From assembly GCF_002025255.2 (NCBI RefSeq), contig NZ_CP054590.1:1-52906 (forward strand): a stretch of 52,906 nt of DNA, read 5' to 3'. The DNA comes from Halolamina sp. CBA1230. GTDB lineage: Archaea; Halobacteriota; Halobacteria; Halobacteriales; Haloferacaceae. A program made the translations under genes and the position numbers. Below the pieces are notes generated by a model. It was given only the letters and a program-made list of their open reading frames with translations, ran no database searches and was not told the origin of the DNA. This document shows, one piece after another, positions 1 to 9,979 of the stretch (position 1 is the first letter of the stretch; every line of letters starts with the position of its first letter).

Positions 1-39
1 AGAGCAAGGATTTGCGTGCCCAACGTGCGGTGAGAACGT
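1..39. repeat. Terminal direct repeat marking a circular replicon
   Basis: The first 39 bases are identical to bases 52868-52906. An open reading frame that starts near the right end continues in frame across the join and stops at base 52. This is what a circular molecule linearised with a short assembly overlap looks like, giving a unit length of 52,867 bp. Confidence 0.9.
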
Positions 40-52
40 GGTGCTCGAGTAG
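1..52 (+). CDS. Small zinc-ribbon protein, 3' end (starts at 52728)
   Basis: These bases encode the last 16 residues, including the second CPTCG knuckle, and stop with TAG at 50-52. Bases 1-39 duplicate the window's end, so this is the tail of the gene that begins at 52728 and not a separate gene. Confidence 0.6.
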   Translation, partial: EQGFACPTCGENVVLE

Positions 53-66
53 CCGCCACGGTCGGT

Positions 67-126
67 AAACTACCCCACCCTACTTCCTCGGCGCTCCGCG
101 CCTCGGTCCTTGAGGGTGGGGCTTTG
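67..126 (-). repeat. Solo right-end remnant of a tnpB element
   Basis: The order 'gtaaactaccccaccctac', a GC hairpin, then 'ccttgagggtggggct' matches, in the same orientation, the right end of the complete element at 28,852-28,915. Only the right-end hairpin is left; there is no tnpB attached on this side. Confidence 0.6.
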
Positions 127-238
127 ATGTGGACTCCCGGCAATCAGTCGCCAGCAATAGGCTGGTGACACGTAGCGAGCGGAAGCCCACTCCTTTAGGG
201 GTGGGTGTAAGCGACAGCATGGCTCGGCAATCCACGCG

Positions 239-382
239 CTATGGCTCGTCTGGATGTTCCACCGCTTCCAACCCCGCTTCGATAATCTCCCGATAGGCCT
301 CTTCGAGACATTTGTTCTCCTGTTCGGCGTAGTCTTTCACGCGTCCGTTCAACGTGTGCGAGATGTCGATGTTCGGTCGCAT
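239..382 (-). CDS. 47-residue ribbon-helix-helix-like protein divergent from tnpB
   Basis: ATG at 382, stop TAG at 239-241. The protein starts [20 protein letters not shown]: a short strand (NIDIS) followed by two amphipathic helices ending in [14 protein letters not shown], the profile of a minimal MetJ/Arc (RHH) DNA-binding protein. Its start lies 38 bases from the divergent tnpB start at 421, so both genes share one promoter region. A near-identical gene is present at 15,055-15,198 in the same position beside the other copy. That conservation argues the reading frame is real although it is short. A role as repressor of the shared promoter, or of mobility, is inference from position only. 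Confidence 0.7.
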   Translation of the reverse strand: MRPNIDISHTLNGRVKDYAEQENKCLEEAYREIIEAGLEAVEHPDEP

Positions 383-420
383 CGTTTCTGTCCAAAAGAC
401 ATTTAGACGTAGAACTACAA

Positions 421-1737
421 ATGTCTGTTGTCGTGCGGCGAACCAACACGTTCGCGGTGCGTCCGCTCTCCACGCAGGACGAGCAACTGCTCCGCGAGTT
501 GTTGGACGCCTCCGCCAGTCTCTGGAACGAACTTACCTACGAACGTCGCCAGAACTTCTTCGACGGCGAGTCGGTGTGGGACACCACCGACTACCGCAAG
601 CAGTACGTCGGCGTCCTCGGCTCCGCCACCGCCCAACAGGTCATCCGCAAGAACAGCGAAGCGTGGCGGTCGTTCTTCGCTGCCCGAGAGGACGGCGAGG
701 ACACCGCCCCGCCGGGTTACTGGGGGAACGAGGATGACGGCAGGGAGTTGCGAACGTACATCCGCAACGACCAGTACACCCTCGAAACTGGCGACCGCAG
801 TCGCCTCGAAATCCCCGTCGGCCAAGACCTGAAAGAGAAATACGGGCTTGGATACCACGAGCGCCTGCGACTCGAAGTCGCTGGCGACCCCAAATGGGAG
901 GGCGAACAGAGTCGGTTGGAACTGCACTACGACGAGGTGGACGACACGTTCAGGGCCATTCAGCCTGTCACCGTCGATGATTTTCGACAGGATTCACCAG
1001 TAGCCGAGGAATCGGCTGCCTTGGACGTGGGCGCGAACAACCTCGTCGCCTGCACGACGACGACCGGCCAGCAATACTGCTATGAGGGGCGCGACCTGTT
1101 CGTCCGCTTCCGCGAAACCACTGAGGAGATCGCCTGCTTGCAGTCCAAACTCCGCGAAGGACGGTACAGCAGTCGCCGGATTCGACGTCTCTATCGAAAG
1201 CGGACACGACGACGCGACCACGCACAGGACGCGCTCGTCCGCGACTTGATGGAACGGTTGTGCGACGAGGGTGTTGCAACGGTGTACGTGGGCGACCTCA
1301 CCGATGTGCTGTCGGTACATTGGTCGGCAGAGGTGAACGAGAAAACGCACCAGTTCTGGGCGTATCGCTCGTTCATCGACCGTCTCGCCACGACCGCCGA
1401 GGAGTACGGCATCACGGTAGAAGTCGAGTCAGAAGCGTACACGACGGCAGAGTGCCCGGTGTGTGGCGAGCGCGACGATACAGCGCGGGACGGCGACGTG
1501 TTCCGGTGTTCGTGTGGCTACGAAGGACACGCCGACCTCGACGCTTCGCGGATGTTCCTCGAACGACAGACTGGCACGAATCTGGAAGCCGGGTCGATGG
1601 CACGGCCCGTGCGCCTCAAGTGGGACGACCACAGTTGGTCGGAGTCGCCACGCTCTCCCGTGAGGGCAAGTCCCAACGAGGAGCGCACAGACCGGAGTAC
1701 CGGCGACGGGAAACTTGCCTCCGTGGAGACGGCATAG
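421..1737 (+). CDS. tnpB: TnpB family protein, copy 1, with altered RuvC-II motif
   Basis: A 438-residue member of the TnpB family, whose active members are RNA-guided DNA nucleases of IS200/IS605 elements. RuvC-I aspartate is at about residue 202 (ALDVGANN), a zinc knuckle at residues 345-365 (CPVCG, then CSCG), and RuvC-III aspartate at about 372 (HADLD). The RuvC-II position, usually E in a motif like IAFED, here reads VYVGDLTDV: glycine at about 291 followed by D292. Copy 2 at 13,703 has the same change, so it is a subfamily trait and not a fresh mutation. Whether the neighbouring Asp supplies the missing ligand is unknown. The ATG at 421 is the only well-placed start and lies just after the divergent promoter region. 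Confidence 0.85.
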   Translation: MSVVVRRTNTFAVRPLSTQDEQLLRELLDASASLWNELTYERRQNFFDGESVWDTTDYRKQYVGVLGSATAQQVIRKNSEAWRSFFAAREDGEDTAPPGYWGNEDDGRELRTYIRNDQYTLETGDRSRLEIPVGQDLKEKYGLGYHERLRLEVAGDPKWEGEQSRLELHYDEVDDTFRAIQPVTVDDFRQDSPVAEESAALDVGANNLVACTTTTGQQYCYEGRDLFVRFRETTEEIACLQSKLREGRYSSRRIRRLYRKRTRRRDHAQDALVRDLMERLCDEGVATVYVGDLTDVLSVHWSAEVNEKTHQFWAYRSFIDRLATTAEEYGITVEVESEAYTTAECPVCGERDDTARDGDVFRCSCGYEGHADLDASRMFLERQTGTNLEAGSMARPVRLKWDDHSWSESPRSPVRASPNEERTDRSTGDGKLASVETA

Positions 1738-1759
1738 CCAACATCCCCACCGGAGGAAT

Positions 1760-1779
1760 CCCACGGCTTCAGCCGTGGG
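1760..1779 (+). repeat. Right-end stem-loop of tnpB element copy 1
   Basis: Nine-base perfect arms CCCACGGCT and AGCCGTGGG with a TC loop, just after the tnpB stop. In this element class the right-end hairpin is also the 3' end of the guide (omega) RNA. Confidence 0.7.
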
Positions 1780-1791
1780 AGGATGTCAAGT

Positions 1792-1872
1792 ATGGAAGTG
1801 CGGCGAACCGTTCCGGTCAAACTCGACGTGGACAGCGACGACACCGCACTTCTCCGCGAGACAGTCAATATT
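1792..1872 (+). pseudogene. tnpB 5' fragment
   Basis: ATG at 1792 begins [17 protein letters not shown], nearly the same as the start of the intact tnpB at 3552 ([17 protein letters not shown]). Similarity ends after about 27 codons and the following DNA is the promoter of the next gene. This is a leftover start of a different tnpB subfamily from copy 1, abutting its right end. Confidence 0.75.
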
Positions 1873-1899
1873 AGAGCTCAGAATATTATCGTACAGACT

Positions 1900-1906
1900 A
1901 TTATAG
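1900..1906 (+). promoter_or_regulatory. TATA-like box for the ATPase gene
   Basis: ATTATAG in a locally AT-rich stretch about 52-58 bases before ATG 1958. It would place transcription start about 25-30 bases upstream of the gene. Inferred from position only. Confidence 0.35.
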
Positions 1907-1957
1907 TTCTACCTCTAACTTCGAAACACGTATGTTCTCCCTACCACGACTGGGAGT

Positions 1958-3364
1958 ATGGACCAGTTCGTCAATCGCCTCGATGAACTCGACCAGTTGC
2001 AGGCCCTCTACGAGAGTGACGCTGCAGAACTCGCCATTATCTATGGGCGCCGCCAGATCGGCAAGAGCGAACTCGTCCGCCAATCGATTGCCGACCGTGA
2101 CGATGCTGTGTACTATCAGGCAGTCCAAGGAACAGCGACGACACAGCTCAGGCGATTCGTCGAAGCAGCAGCGTCGACCTATCCAGACATCACGGCCGTC
2201 AAAGAGGAATGGGAACCGCTCTTGACGTATCTCACCGACAGAGACGCCGTCATCGTCATCGACGAATTCCCGTACCTCATCGAATCGAACGAGGGGCTTC
2301 CGTCGGTCATTCAACACCTGTGGGATACGGCTGTCGACGAGAGTCAGGCAACGCTCGTACTCACAGGCTCTGCGATCGGTATGATTCATACCCATGTCCT
2401 TGATGGCGGTGCGCCACTCTACGGCCGGGTATCTCAGACACCGAATGGCCGTCTCGAACTCGCCCAGCTGCCGTTTCGCTCCATCCAAGAGTTCGTGCCG
2501 ACGTACGATCCCGAAGAACGGGTGTTCGTCTATGGCGTCTTCGGCGGCACCCCCCGATATCTCAGCCCACTCGATCCATCACAGACTCTTGGAGAGAACA
2601 TCACGCGGCTGCTGTGCGACCCGGATGGCCCGCTCAACGACGAGCCTGAAACCGTCCTTCAGATGGAACTCAACGAGGTAAACACGTATTTCTCTGTACT
2701 GGAATCGATGGCCAGCGGGAACCGCAGTCGAAACGAGATCGCCCAGGGAGCCGGCATCGAGAGCACCAACACGTCGTACTACTTCGACCGGCTGGAAACG
2801 CTCCAGATCATCGAGAAACACCATCCAGCACTCGCCGACCCGGCACGCAGCAAGCGGACGCGATACAAGATTCAGGATCCAGTGTTCCGGTTTTACTTCC
2901 GGTATCTCTACGGCCGTGGGGGCCAGTACGAACTTTACGGCGAGAACGCCTACGCGGATCTCATCGAACCGGAATTGCCCGACTTCGTCAGCGAAACGTT
3001 CGAATCGCTCTGTCACCAGGCGGTGCCGGCGCTTTATGCAGACTACCAGCTCACACAGATGCCACGCCAGTGGTGGTACAAGGGCCGGGAGGTAGATGTC
3101 GTCGCCCCAACTGATGAGTCAACGCTCATCGCTGGCGAAGTGAAATTCACCAGCACGCCCCTCGGCTATGACGTGCTTTCGAATCTCGAAGACGACGTGG
3201 AGCACATCGACTGGACACCCAATGGAGGTGATGAGCCGACCTATGAATTCGCCCTGTTCAGTCGTTCTGGTTTCAAACGCTCGGTTGAGGAAGCTGCAGA
3301 CGAGCGTGATGACCTCCGGCTCTTCGATCTCTCCGATATTGTTGCCATTCTCGAGAGTGACTGA
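1958..3364 (+). CDS. Archaeal STAND-like ATPase with C-terminal PD-(D/E)XK-like domain
   Basis: A 468-residue protein of the archaeal ATPase plus DUF234 type. Walker A is GRRQIGKS at residues 30-37 and Walker B is VIVIDEFPYL at about 97-106. After the ATPase core come a winged-helix segment (about 245-300) and a C-terminal domain with REVDVV and GEVKF (about 375-395), the spacing expected of a PD-(D/E)XK fold: D in EVD, then E and K in EVK. Families of this layout are common and poorly characterised in archaea; several resemble defence or mobile-element ATPases. The gene is intact and stands alone between two tnpB elements, with its own TATA-like box. It could instead be an ordinary house-keeping DUF234 protein. 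Confidence 0.8.
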   Translation: MDQFVNRLDELDQLQALYESDAAELAIIYGRRQIGKSELVRQSIADRDDAVYYQAVQGTATTQLRRFVEAAASTYPDITAVKEEWEPLLTYLTDRDAVIVIDEFPYLIESNEGLPSVIQHLWDTAVDESQATLVLTGSAIGMIHTHVLDGGAPLYGRVSQTPNGRLELAQLPFRSIQEFVPTYDPEERVFVYGVFGGTPRYLSPLDPSQTLGENITRLLCDPDGPLNDEPETVLQMELNEVNTYFSVLESMASGNRSRNEIAQGAGIESTNTSYYFDRLETLQIIEKHHPALADPARSKRTRYKIQDPVFRFYFRYLYGRGGQYELYGENAYADLIEPELPDFVSETFESLCHQAVPALYADYQLTQMPRQWWYKGREVDVVAPTDESTLIAGEVKFTSTPLGYDVLSNLEDDVEHIDWTPNGGDEPTYEFALFSRSGFKRSVEEAADERDDLRLFDLSDIVAILESD

Positions 3365-3436
3365 ACACGGTCATGCCCAGTCGTGGGTTTCCCAGCCCTC
3401 GTAGTGTTTCAGGCGCCTTTTTTATAGAAAGTTAGA

Positions 3437-4805
<1,369 letters not shown>

Positions 4806-5606
4806 CTCAACTCGGGTGAGCGAGAGCATGAACTCCACATCAACATCACGCACGAAACCGCAACCGTGCGTTCGTCAGAACCCGCGACAACGTTCGTCGG
4901 CGTCGATGTGAACGAGGATAACGTTGCCCTGGCTGCAGTCACTGAATCAGGCGTGCAAGATTCGATCGTGATCGAGTACCCCGAGATCAAGCAGCGGCGG
5001 CACGAGTTCTTCACGATTCGGAAGCGAATGCAGTCAGCCGGGCAAACCGCGTTCGAAACCACGGTCCAGAACCATGAGAAGCGGTTTGTCCACGATCGAC
5101 TCCACCAAGTGTCACGGGCAGTGGTGGAGTGGGTCGAACAGTTCGATAATCCGGTGTTCGTCTTTGAAGACCTCAAAGACATCCGTGACGACATCGAGTA
5201 CGGCACACGGATGAATCGACGACTGCACTCGCTGCCCTTCGCACAACTCCAGAACTTCGTGTCGTACAAAGCTGCCTGGAACGGCATCCCATCGATGAGG
5301 GTTAATCCGGAATACACGTCCCAAGCGTGTCTGTCGTGTGGGCATACGGAGCGTGGGAACCGGACGAAGAAACGCTTCAAATGCGTCGAGTGTGGGTTCC
5401 AGGATCACGCAGACCGGAAAGCAGCAGTGTCAATCAGTGCGAAGGGATTAACGGAATTAGATCGAAATGTGCCTGCTCTCAACAGCCTTCCAGTTGTGAG
5501 GGTGCGACGGCAGTGCAACGGGGCGAGTGAACCGCCCGACCACGACCCGCGTTCCGCCGTTCAAGGCCACCATGCCGATGGTGAACGCGGGAGTGTTAGC
5601 AGTTAA
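4806..5606 (+). pseudogene. tnpB lacking its N-terminal part
   Basis: The frame is open from about 4812 (EHELHINITHETAT...) to 5606. It keeps the catalytic half: RuvC-I D (VGVDVNEDN), RuvC-II E (FVFEDLKDI), zinc finger CLSCG then CVECG, and RuvC-III D (HADRKAAVS). About 150-200 N-terminal residues of a normal TnpB are missing, cut off by the right end of the preceding element at 4802. An internal ATG at 4866 exists, but the product would lack the guide-binding N-terminal domain. The sequence differs clearly from the upstream tnpB, so this was an independent element. Confidence 0.8.
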
Positions 5607-5619
5607 TCCGTGGGAAGAA

Positions 5620-5643
5620 GCCTCGGGGGCTTGACCCCGAGGC
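5620..5643 (+). repeat. Right-end stem-loop of the truncated tnpB element
   Basis: GCCTCGGGG and CCCCGAGGC with a six-base loop, followed by AGTTCAC. A hairpin of the same sequence closes the chimeric tnpB remnant near 39,888. It directly abuts the Orc1 remnant. Confidence 0.65.
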
Positions 5644-5647
5644 AGTT

Positions 5648-5923
5648 CACGAGCGGTATCAGGAACTCTGCGATATCTCCCATCACGACGCGCGGACACT
5701 TCGGCGCGTCCGGGACTTCCTTGGCGAGATCGAGGGGCTCGGTGTGATCAACTCGATTCAGCGCAACCAGGGGTATCCGGAGGGCAAGTACCGTGCCTAC
5801 GAACTCGGTCACGATGCGGAAATGATCTTGGCGGCGATGTCGGACCTCCTGAACGAGGTCGGGGTTCACGAGAGCGTCGACGATATCGTTGCGGAATCCG
5901 ATCGGATCTCTGTGTCGGCGTAG
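5648..5923 (+). pseudogene. Orc1/Cdc6 C-terminal winged-helix remnant
   Basis: In frame from 5648 to TAG 5921-5923 the sequence reads ERYQELCDISHHDARTLRRV, then a segment ending NQGYPEGKYRAYELGHDAEM. This is the pattern of the C-terminal winged helix of haloarchaeal Orc1/Cdc6: compare SERRVRDHLSDMNMLGLISV in Orc1-A at 26,944. The AAA+ ATPase domain is entirely missing, cut off by the tnpB right end at 5643. It has no start codon and is probably not expressed. It shows that a third initiator gene was once here. Confidence 0.75.
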
Positions 5924-5942
5924 TGCTCTCTCGGGAGAGCAC
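5923..5942 (+). terminator. Perfect hairpin after the Orc1 remnant
   Basis: GTGCTCTC, loop TCGG, GAGAGCAC, starting on the last base of the stop codon. A strong stem-loop right after a stop codon suggests a transcript end, though no T-run follows. Confidence 0.4.
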
Positions 5943-6280
5943 CGGTCATTCTCCGAAGCCAGTTGACCTCATCTTTGAGTCGCCCAAGCTCGTTCCACAT
6001 GTTTGTGACAACGGCATCACTGAGATATCCGTACATCTTGGGCTGGTGTTGAGGGAGTAGCTGAGCAGCATTTACAACAAGAGTCCACGCTGAATCCCCT
6101 GATTGATGTCGTGAATAAACCAATGAAGTTGGGCTGCCCGCTGGTGGAGGGGGCATTTTGTGTTCATTTATGTTCTCGATCGAAGTGTCGACTCGGATGA
6201 TGCGGGAATCCAAATCGCAAGAGGGAGCCATTATCCCTGCTTGTGAAAGGGTGACACAAACCACGATTCACCACAAGACA
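5943..6280. other. Gap with a possible small reverse-strand fragment
   Basis: On the reverse strand between about 6050 and 5930 there is a helical segment (SDAVVTNMWNELGRLKDEV) that looks protein-like, but it continues into the hairpin at 5923-5942 and its N-terminal part is low quality. I do not recognise it and do not call a gene. Nothing else was seen here. Confidence 0.3.
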
Positions 6281-6287
6281 TTTATAA
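6281..6287 (+). promoter_or_regulatory. TATA box of the surface-protein gene
   Basis: TTTATAA lies 130-136 bases before ATG 6417, placing transcription start near 6308 and giving a leader of roughly 110 bases. Haloarchaeal S-layer glycoprotein genes are known for unusually long leaders, so this fits. Assignment is by inspection. Confidence 0.4.
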
Positions 6288-6416
6288 CGAGCGAATCTGG
6301 TCATGAATGCCCCTACCCATGGTGACAGCCAGTAACTCCGGGACATCCGGGTCGGTCTGCTGGACCCGGCATTGGAGCGGACGTTGTTACCGTCAGATGT
6401 GAAAAACTTGGAAAAC

Positions 6417-9400
6417 ATGACAAATACAAATGAAAAAGTTCGCGCGCTGTTCCTAACAGCGTTGATGGTGTTCTCCGTCGTCGGAGGCACCGTCGCGTTC
6501 GCAGGAGGAGCCGCGGCGGCTGCCAATAATGCGTCAATCAGCAATTCGCAGCCAGTGCAGCCATCGGACAACACAGATGTACAGTACGACGCTAATGCCA
6601 ATGTCGACTATACAGTTGGTATTGACGCTGACAATAACGGGACTATCGAGGCCGACGAGGTCCTCGATACAACCACGCAAACGGCTGGCACGGTTACCGT
6701 CACGGTAACGCCGGATACGGCAGACGGTATCGACGCCAGTACGAACGGGACCTTCGATGTCGCGATCATCGAAGAAAGTGACTCTGACGAGACCACCGAT
6801 GCAGCCCCCTACGACGTGTCGGCTGCCGGTGCCACCACGACGCTTCAGGTCGATGGTGTCGCACCGACGATCTCCAACGTCACCCTGGGCAACAGTTCGG
6901 GCAACCTTGCCCTGTCGTTCAACTCGTCCGAACAGTTGAGTTCGGCGACGGTGGACGTTTCCAGCCCGAATAGTGGTTCCGCTTGGCAAAGCTACGGAGT
7001 CAATGACTTCACTGAGACGGTAACTGACGGAACGTACACGTACGAGCTGTCCGTGTCCCAGGCCTACAACGACGGCGAAGGCCCGTACACGGCCACCGTC
7101 TCCAGTGCTGTCGATGAGGCCGGAAACGACGCCGGAGCGAGTACGCTGAACGACACGTACGTCTACAGTCCCCTCGATACGGTGCTGATTGACGGGGAAA
7201 TCTCTGACAAGAGCCTCCGGGCCATCGCCGAGTCAGAGAACGTGAGTGTCACGATCGTGGCTAACCAAGCCGATTTGGCTAGCCCGATTACTGTCGTCGA
7301 TTCTGTTCCGGTGAAGAAATTCAACGACCCCGCGTGGGTTGCCAACAATCCCTACGTGGAGTCCGCACGCTTCATCAACAACGGTGAGGACCAGATCGAC
7401 TCGTACGTGATCGAACTGGACAACTTCGGTGACAACACCGAATACACCATCAATGCTGACCTTGACGGATTCAACGCCTTCGACGGCACGGTCACGCTGA
7501 GTGCAGGTGGCACCACGACCCAGCACCTGCGCCTGACGCGGATCGTCGACGCCGACGAACTCACCGTCACTGAACCCGACGACGGAACGTCGGTCGGTCT
7601 CCAGGATACGATCGATTCGACTGTCCTCGTTGAGACGGAGGACACCTCGGAGAACGGTCTTGGTACCCTCGCTCCGCTTGAAGGCGAGGAGGTCACGACG
7701 TCGGTAGTTAGCACAACTAACCCCAACGCGGCTGGCGTAACCGTTGATGTCAACCCTGCGCCGAACACCACCGTTGGTGACGGGACGACGCAGTTCGACA
7801 TCTCGCTTAGCCTGGGTCAGTCGATCGAGAACTACGACGAAGACATCACGACACAGATCAAGTTCCAGGCGACGACCAGTTCCGAATCCGACACGCTGAA
7901 CGTCACCTTCAACGCGAAACCCCCGAGCGGTAACGGTGAGATCATCGGTGACATCAGCAAGGGCGACGAGGCAAGTCTTGTTGATGGCGTGAACGTTCAC
8001 GCTGTCACGCTCAACCGACTGCAAGAGAATCAGGACACGCTACAAGTCGAGCAGGACGACACCGACTACGTCCGTGTTGGCATGGACACTGACGGTGACG
8101 ACGCTGCCGAGGAGTGGCTCGATGTCCAGACGGAATACCTGGTCACCTCCAGCGAAGCCAGCGTAACGCAGAACCTCTCGATCTCGGGTAGTGGGTTCAG
8201 CGTTGCAGAGACGAAAGATGACGCTAATGCCGACTTCAGCATCAGCGTTCTCGAAGCCGGTGACTACGTGGTGCACGTCTCTGACGATGGAGACTTCAGC
8301 AGCCTCGAACACAACGTCACGTTCACCGCTGCGAACAACCTGACCTACGAGGCAACTACTGACCGGTACGATGGTGTGGCTGCAGACCATACGGCCGTAT
8401 CGGACGACGACGGCCGGTTTGGACTCCATGACCTGTACACCGACGGTGAAGCGGGTCTTGAGTACGTCGTGATGGCCGGTGACGGCAACGGCGGCCTGAG
8501 CCTCGTTGACGATCAGGTCACGGTGAAACAGCCTGCTGACTCGACTGACGAACAGTCCGACGTCGGGCTCAACGTTCAGGAAGTCGAGATCACTGCTGAC
8601 TCGGTGAACGTCACCAACCTCGGGACGGTCCCGAGTGCTGACGACGCGGACGCCAACTACACGGCAGTGCTCGATCTGCCCGAGGAGGACAACTCCGATA
8701 GCGTCCGCCAGGAGATCCCGCGCGACAACTCGACCGTCGACGTGATCGACCTCCGGACGTTCCTCTCCGAGGGTGACATCACGGAAGGCGCCAACGTGAC
8801 GGTGTCCTACACCGTTACCGATGGCAGCTTCGACGGTGAGTTCCTCGACACGGTCGTTGGTGGCGACGTGATCTCGACCAGTGACGGTCAGATCCAGATC
8901 GACACCAGTGCTGAAACTGACGGCATGGCTGACGGCGAGGCCGTGCTGTTCCTGCAGACGGACAAGGACGGCTTCGGTAGCGACGCCAACGTGACGATCG
9001 ACGTCACGATGAACAACGCTGCCGGCGCGGACTCGACGGACAAGGAGTTCGTCGGTGTCCTCGACCAGGCCTACCAGAGCGGTAGCATCACCGGCGTCGT
9101 GAGCGACGACGACGACAACCCGGTCGATGCGGAGATCTACGTCAGCGAGATGGTGGATCCGCAGAACAGCATCGAGATCACGTTCACGCCTGACGACGTG
9201 GACGATCTGAACAACTTCACCGCGACGGTCTACGACACGACCACTGATCCGAACACGCCGATCGAGCAGGTGAACCTGACTGCCGAGGAGATGCGGAACT
9301 TCGAGTTCCAGGGCTTCTCGTCGGACCTCTCCCTCGCAGCGGGCGAGGAATCCTACACGCTACTGGCTGACCGCCAGGCCGATCGGACGACGCTGAGTCC

Positions 9401-9962
9401 GGTGCCGGCTCTGGAAGCCGACACCATCAGCGAGCGCGTGCGCTTCGCCCTGACTGGCGTCTCCGAGACGGGCGCGACCGGGACGTCGGTCTCGACCGGC
9501 GTGCAGGTCAACCGCACCAGCACGGCCAGTATCGTCATCGCTGGTGCCGAACAGCCCTTCTTCCAGGTCAGCGACCTCTCGCCGATGAACGTGACCGTCA
9601 CGCAGGGTGACGAGATCGACGTCTCGGCGAACATCACCAACGTGGGCGACCTTACCGGCACGCAGACTGTCGAGTTCCGCGTTGCGGGTCAGACCCTCGC
9701 GAGTGAGGTCTCGCTGAGCGGCGGCGAGACCACCACCGTCGAATTCACCAACATCAGCACCAGCAGCCTTGACGCTGGTAACTACACGCACGGCGTGTAC
9801 ACTGCTGACGGTGACCAGACGGGGACGCTGACCATTGAGTCGAACAGTAGTGGTGATGTCGGCTACGACGACGTGATGGACATCATCCAGCAGTTCAACA
9901 ATGGCAATGCGTCCTACGAGGACGTGATGGACGCCATTGCACAGTTCAATAGCGCCAACTAA
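6417..9962 (+). CDS. Large secreted S-layer-like glycoprotein
   Basis: The 1181-residue protein starts at ATG 6417: its first residues (MTNTNEKVRALFLTALMVFS) match the haloarchaeal surface-glycoprotein signal peptide, with cleavage expected after the Ala-rich stretch near residue 35. A TTG 15 codons upstream would disrupt that signal. The mature protein is very acidic and carries many N-X-S/T sites. A CARDB/NEW3-like beta-sandwich (VTVTQGDEIDVSANITNVG) lies near residues 1055-1130. It has no PGF-CTERM anchor; it ends in two 15-residue repeats, YDDVMDIIQQFNNGN and YEDVMDAIAQFNSAN. It is 17 bases upstream of a second surface-protein gene, probably co-transcribed. Known haloarchaeal S-layer proteins carry the C-terminal anchor, so retention of this one must differ. 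Family identity rests on signal peptide and architecture. Confidence 0.8.
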   Translation: MTNTNEKVRALFLTALMVFSVVGGTVAFAGGAAAAANNASISNSQPVQPSDNTDVQYDANANVDYTVGIDADNNGTIEADEVLDTTTQTAGTVTVTVTPDTADGIDASTNGTFDVAIIEESDSDETTDAAPYDVSAAGATTTLQVDGVAPTISNVTLGNSSGNLALSFNSSEQLSSATVDVSSPNSGSAWQSYGVNDFTETVTDGTYTYELSVSQAYNDGEGPYTATVSSAVDEAGNDAGASTLNDTYVYSPLDTVLIDGEISDKSLRAIAESENVSVTIVANQADLASPITVVDSVPVKKFNDPAWVANNPYVESARFINNGEDQIDSYVIELDNFGDNTEYTINADLDGFNAFDGTVTLSAGGTTTQHLRLTRIVDADELTVTEPDDGTSVGLQDTIDSTVLVETEDTSENGLGTLAPLEGEEVTTSVVSTTNPNAAGVTVDVNPAPNTTVGDGTTQFDISLSLGQSIENYDEDITTQIKFQATTSSESDTLNVTFNAKPPSGNGEIIGDISKGDEASLVDGVNVHAVTLNRLQENQDTLQVEQDDTDYVRVGMDTDGDDAAEEWLDVQTEYLVTSSEASVTQNLSISGSGFSVAETKDDANADFSISVLEAGDYVVHVSDDGDFSSLEHNVTFTAANNLTYEATTDRYDGVAADHTAVSDDDGRFGLHDLYTDGEAGLEYVVMAGDGNGGLSLVDDQVTVKQPADSTDEQSDVGLNVQEVEITADSVNVTNLGTVPSADDADANYTAVLDLPEEDNSDSVRQEIPRDNSTVDVIDLRTFLSEGDITEGANVTVSYTVTDGSFDGEFLDTVVGGDVISTSDGQIQIDTSAETDGMADGEAVLFLQTDKDGFGSDANVTIDVTMNNAAGADSTDKEFVGVLDQAYQSGSITGVVSDDDDNPVDAEIYVSEMVDPQNSIEITFTPDDVDDLNNFTATVYDTTTDPNTPIEQVNLTAEEMRNFEFQGFSSDLSLAAGEESYTLLADRQADRTTLSPVPALEADTISERVRFALTGVSETGATGTSVSTGVQVNRTSTASIVIAGAEQPFFQVSDLSPMNVTVTQGDEIDVSANITNVGDLTGTQTVEFRVAGQTLASEVSLSGGETTTVEFTNISTSSLDAGNYTHGVYTADGDQTGTLTIESNSSGDVGYDDVMDIIQQFNNGNASYEDVMDAIAQFNSAN

Positions 9963-9979
9963 AGAAACAAACTACAATA

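Larger units (their letters stand above)
165..1790 (+). mobile_element. IS200/IS605-type tnpB element, copy 1
   Basis: The element has a left-end hairpin around 189-207 (CCCAC/GTGGG), a divergent 47-residue gene, tnpB, and a right-end stem-loop at 1760-1779 (CCCACGGCT, loop TC, AGCCGTGGG) followed by GGATGTCAAG. The same order occurs in the copy at 13,650-15,262, where the right end also finishes GGATGTCAAG. There is no tnpA, so movement would need a transposase in trans. The exact left boundary is approximate. Confidence 0.7.

Noticed and set aside
4866-5606. Intact short tnpB starting at ATG 4866
   Set aside because: The homologous frame continues upstream to about 4812 and the N-terminal domain is missing, so the ATG is internal to a truncated gene.
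7233-8024. 263-codon reverse-strand frame in the first surface gene
   Set aside because: Antisense shadow of a repetitive acidic coding sequence.
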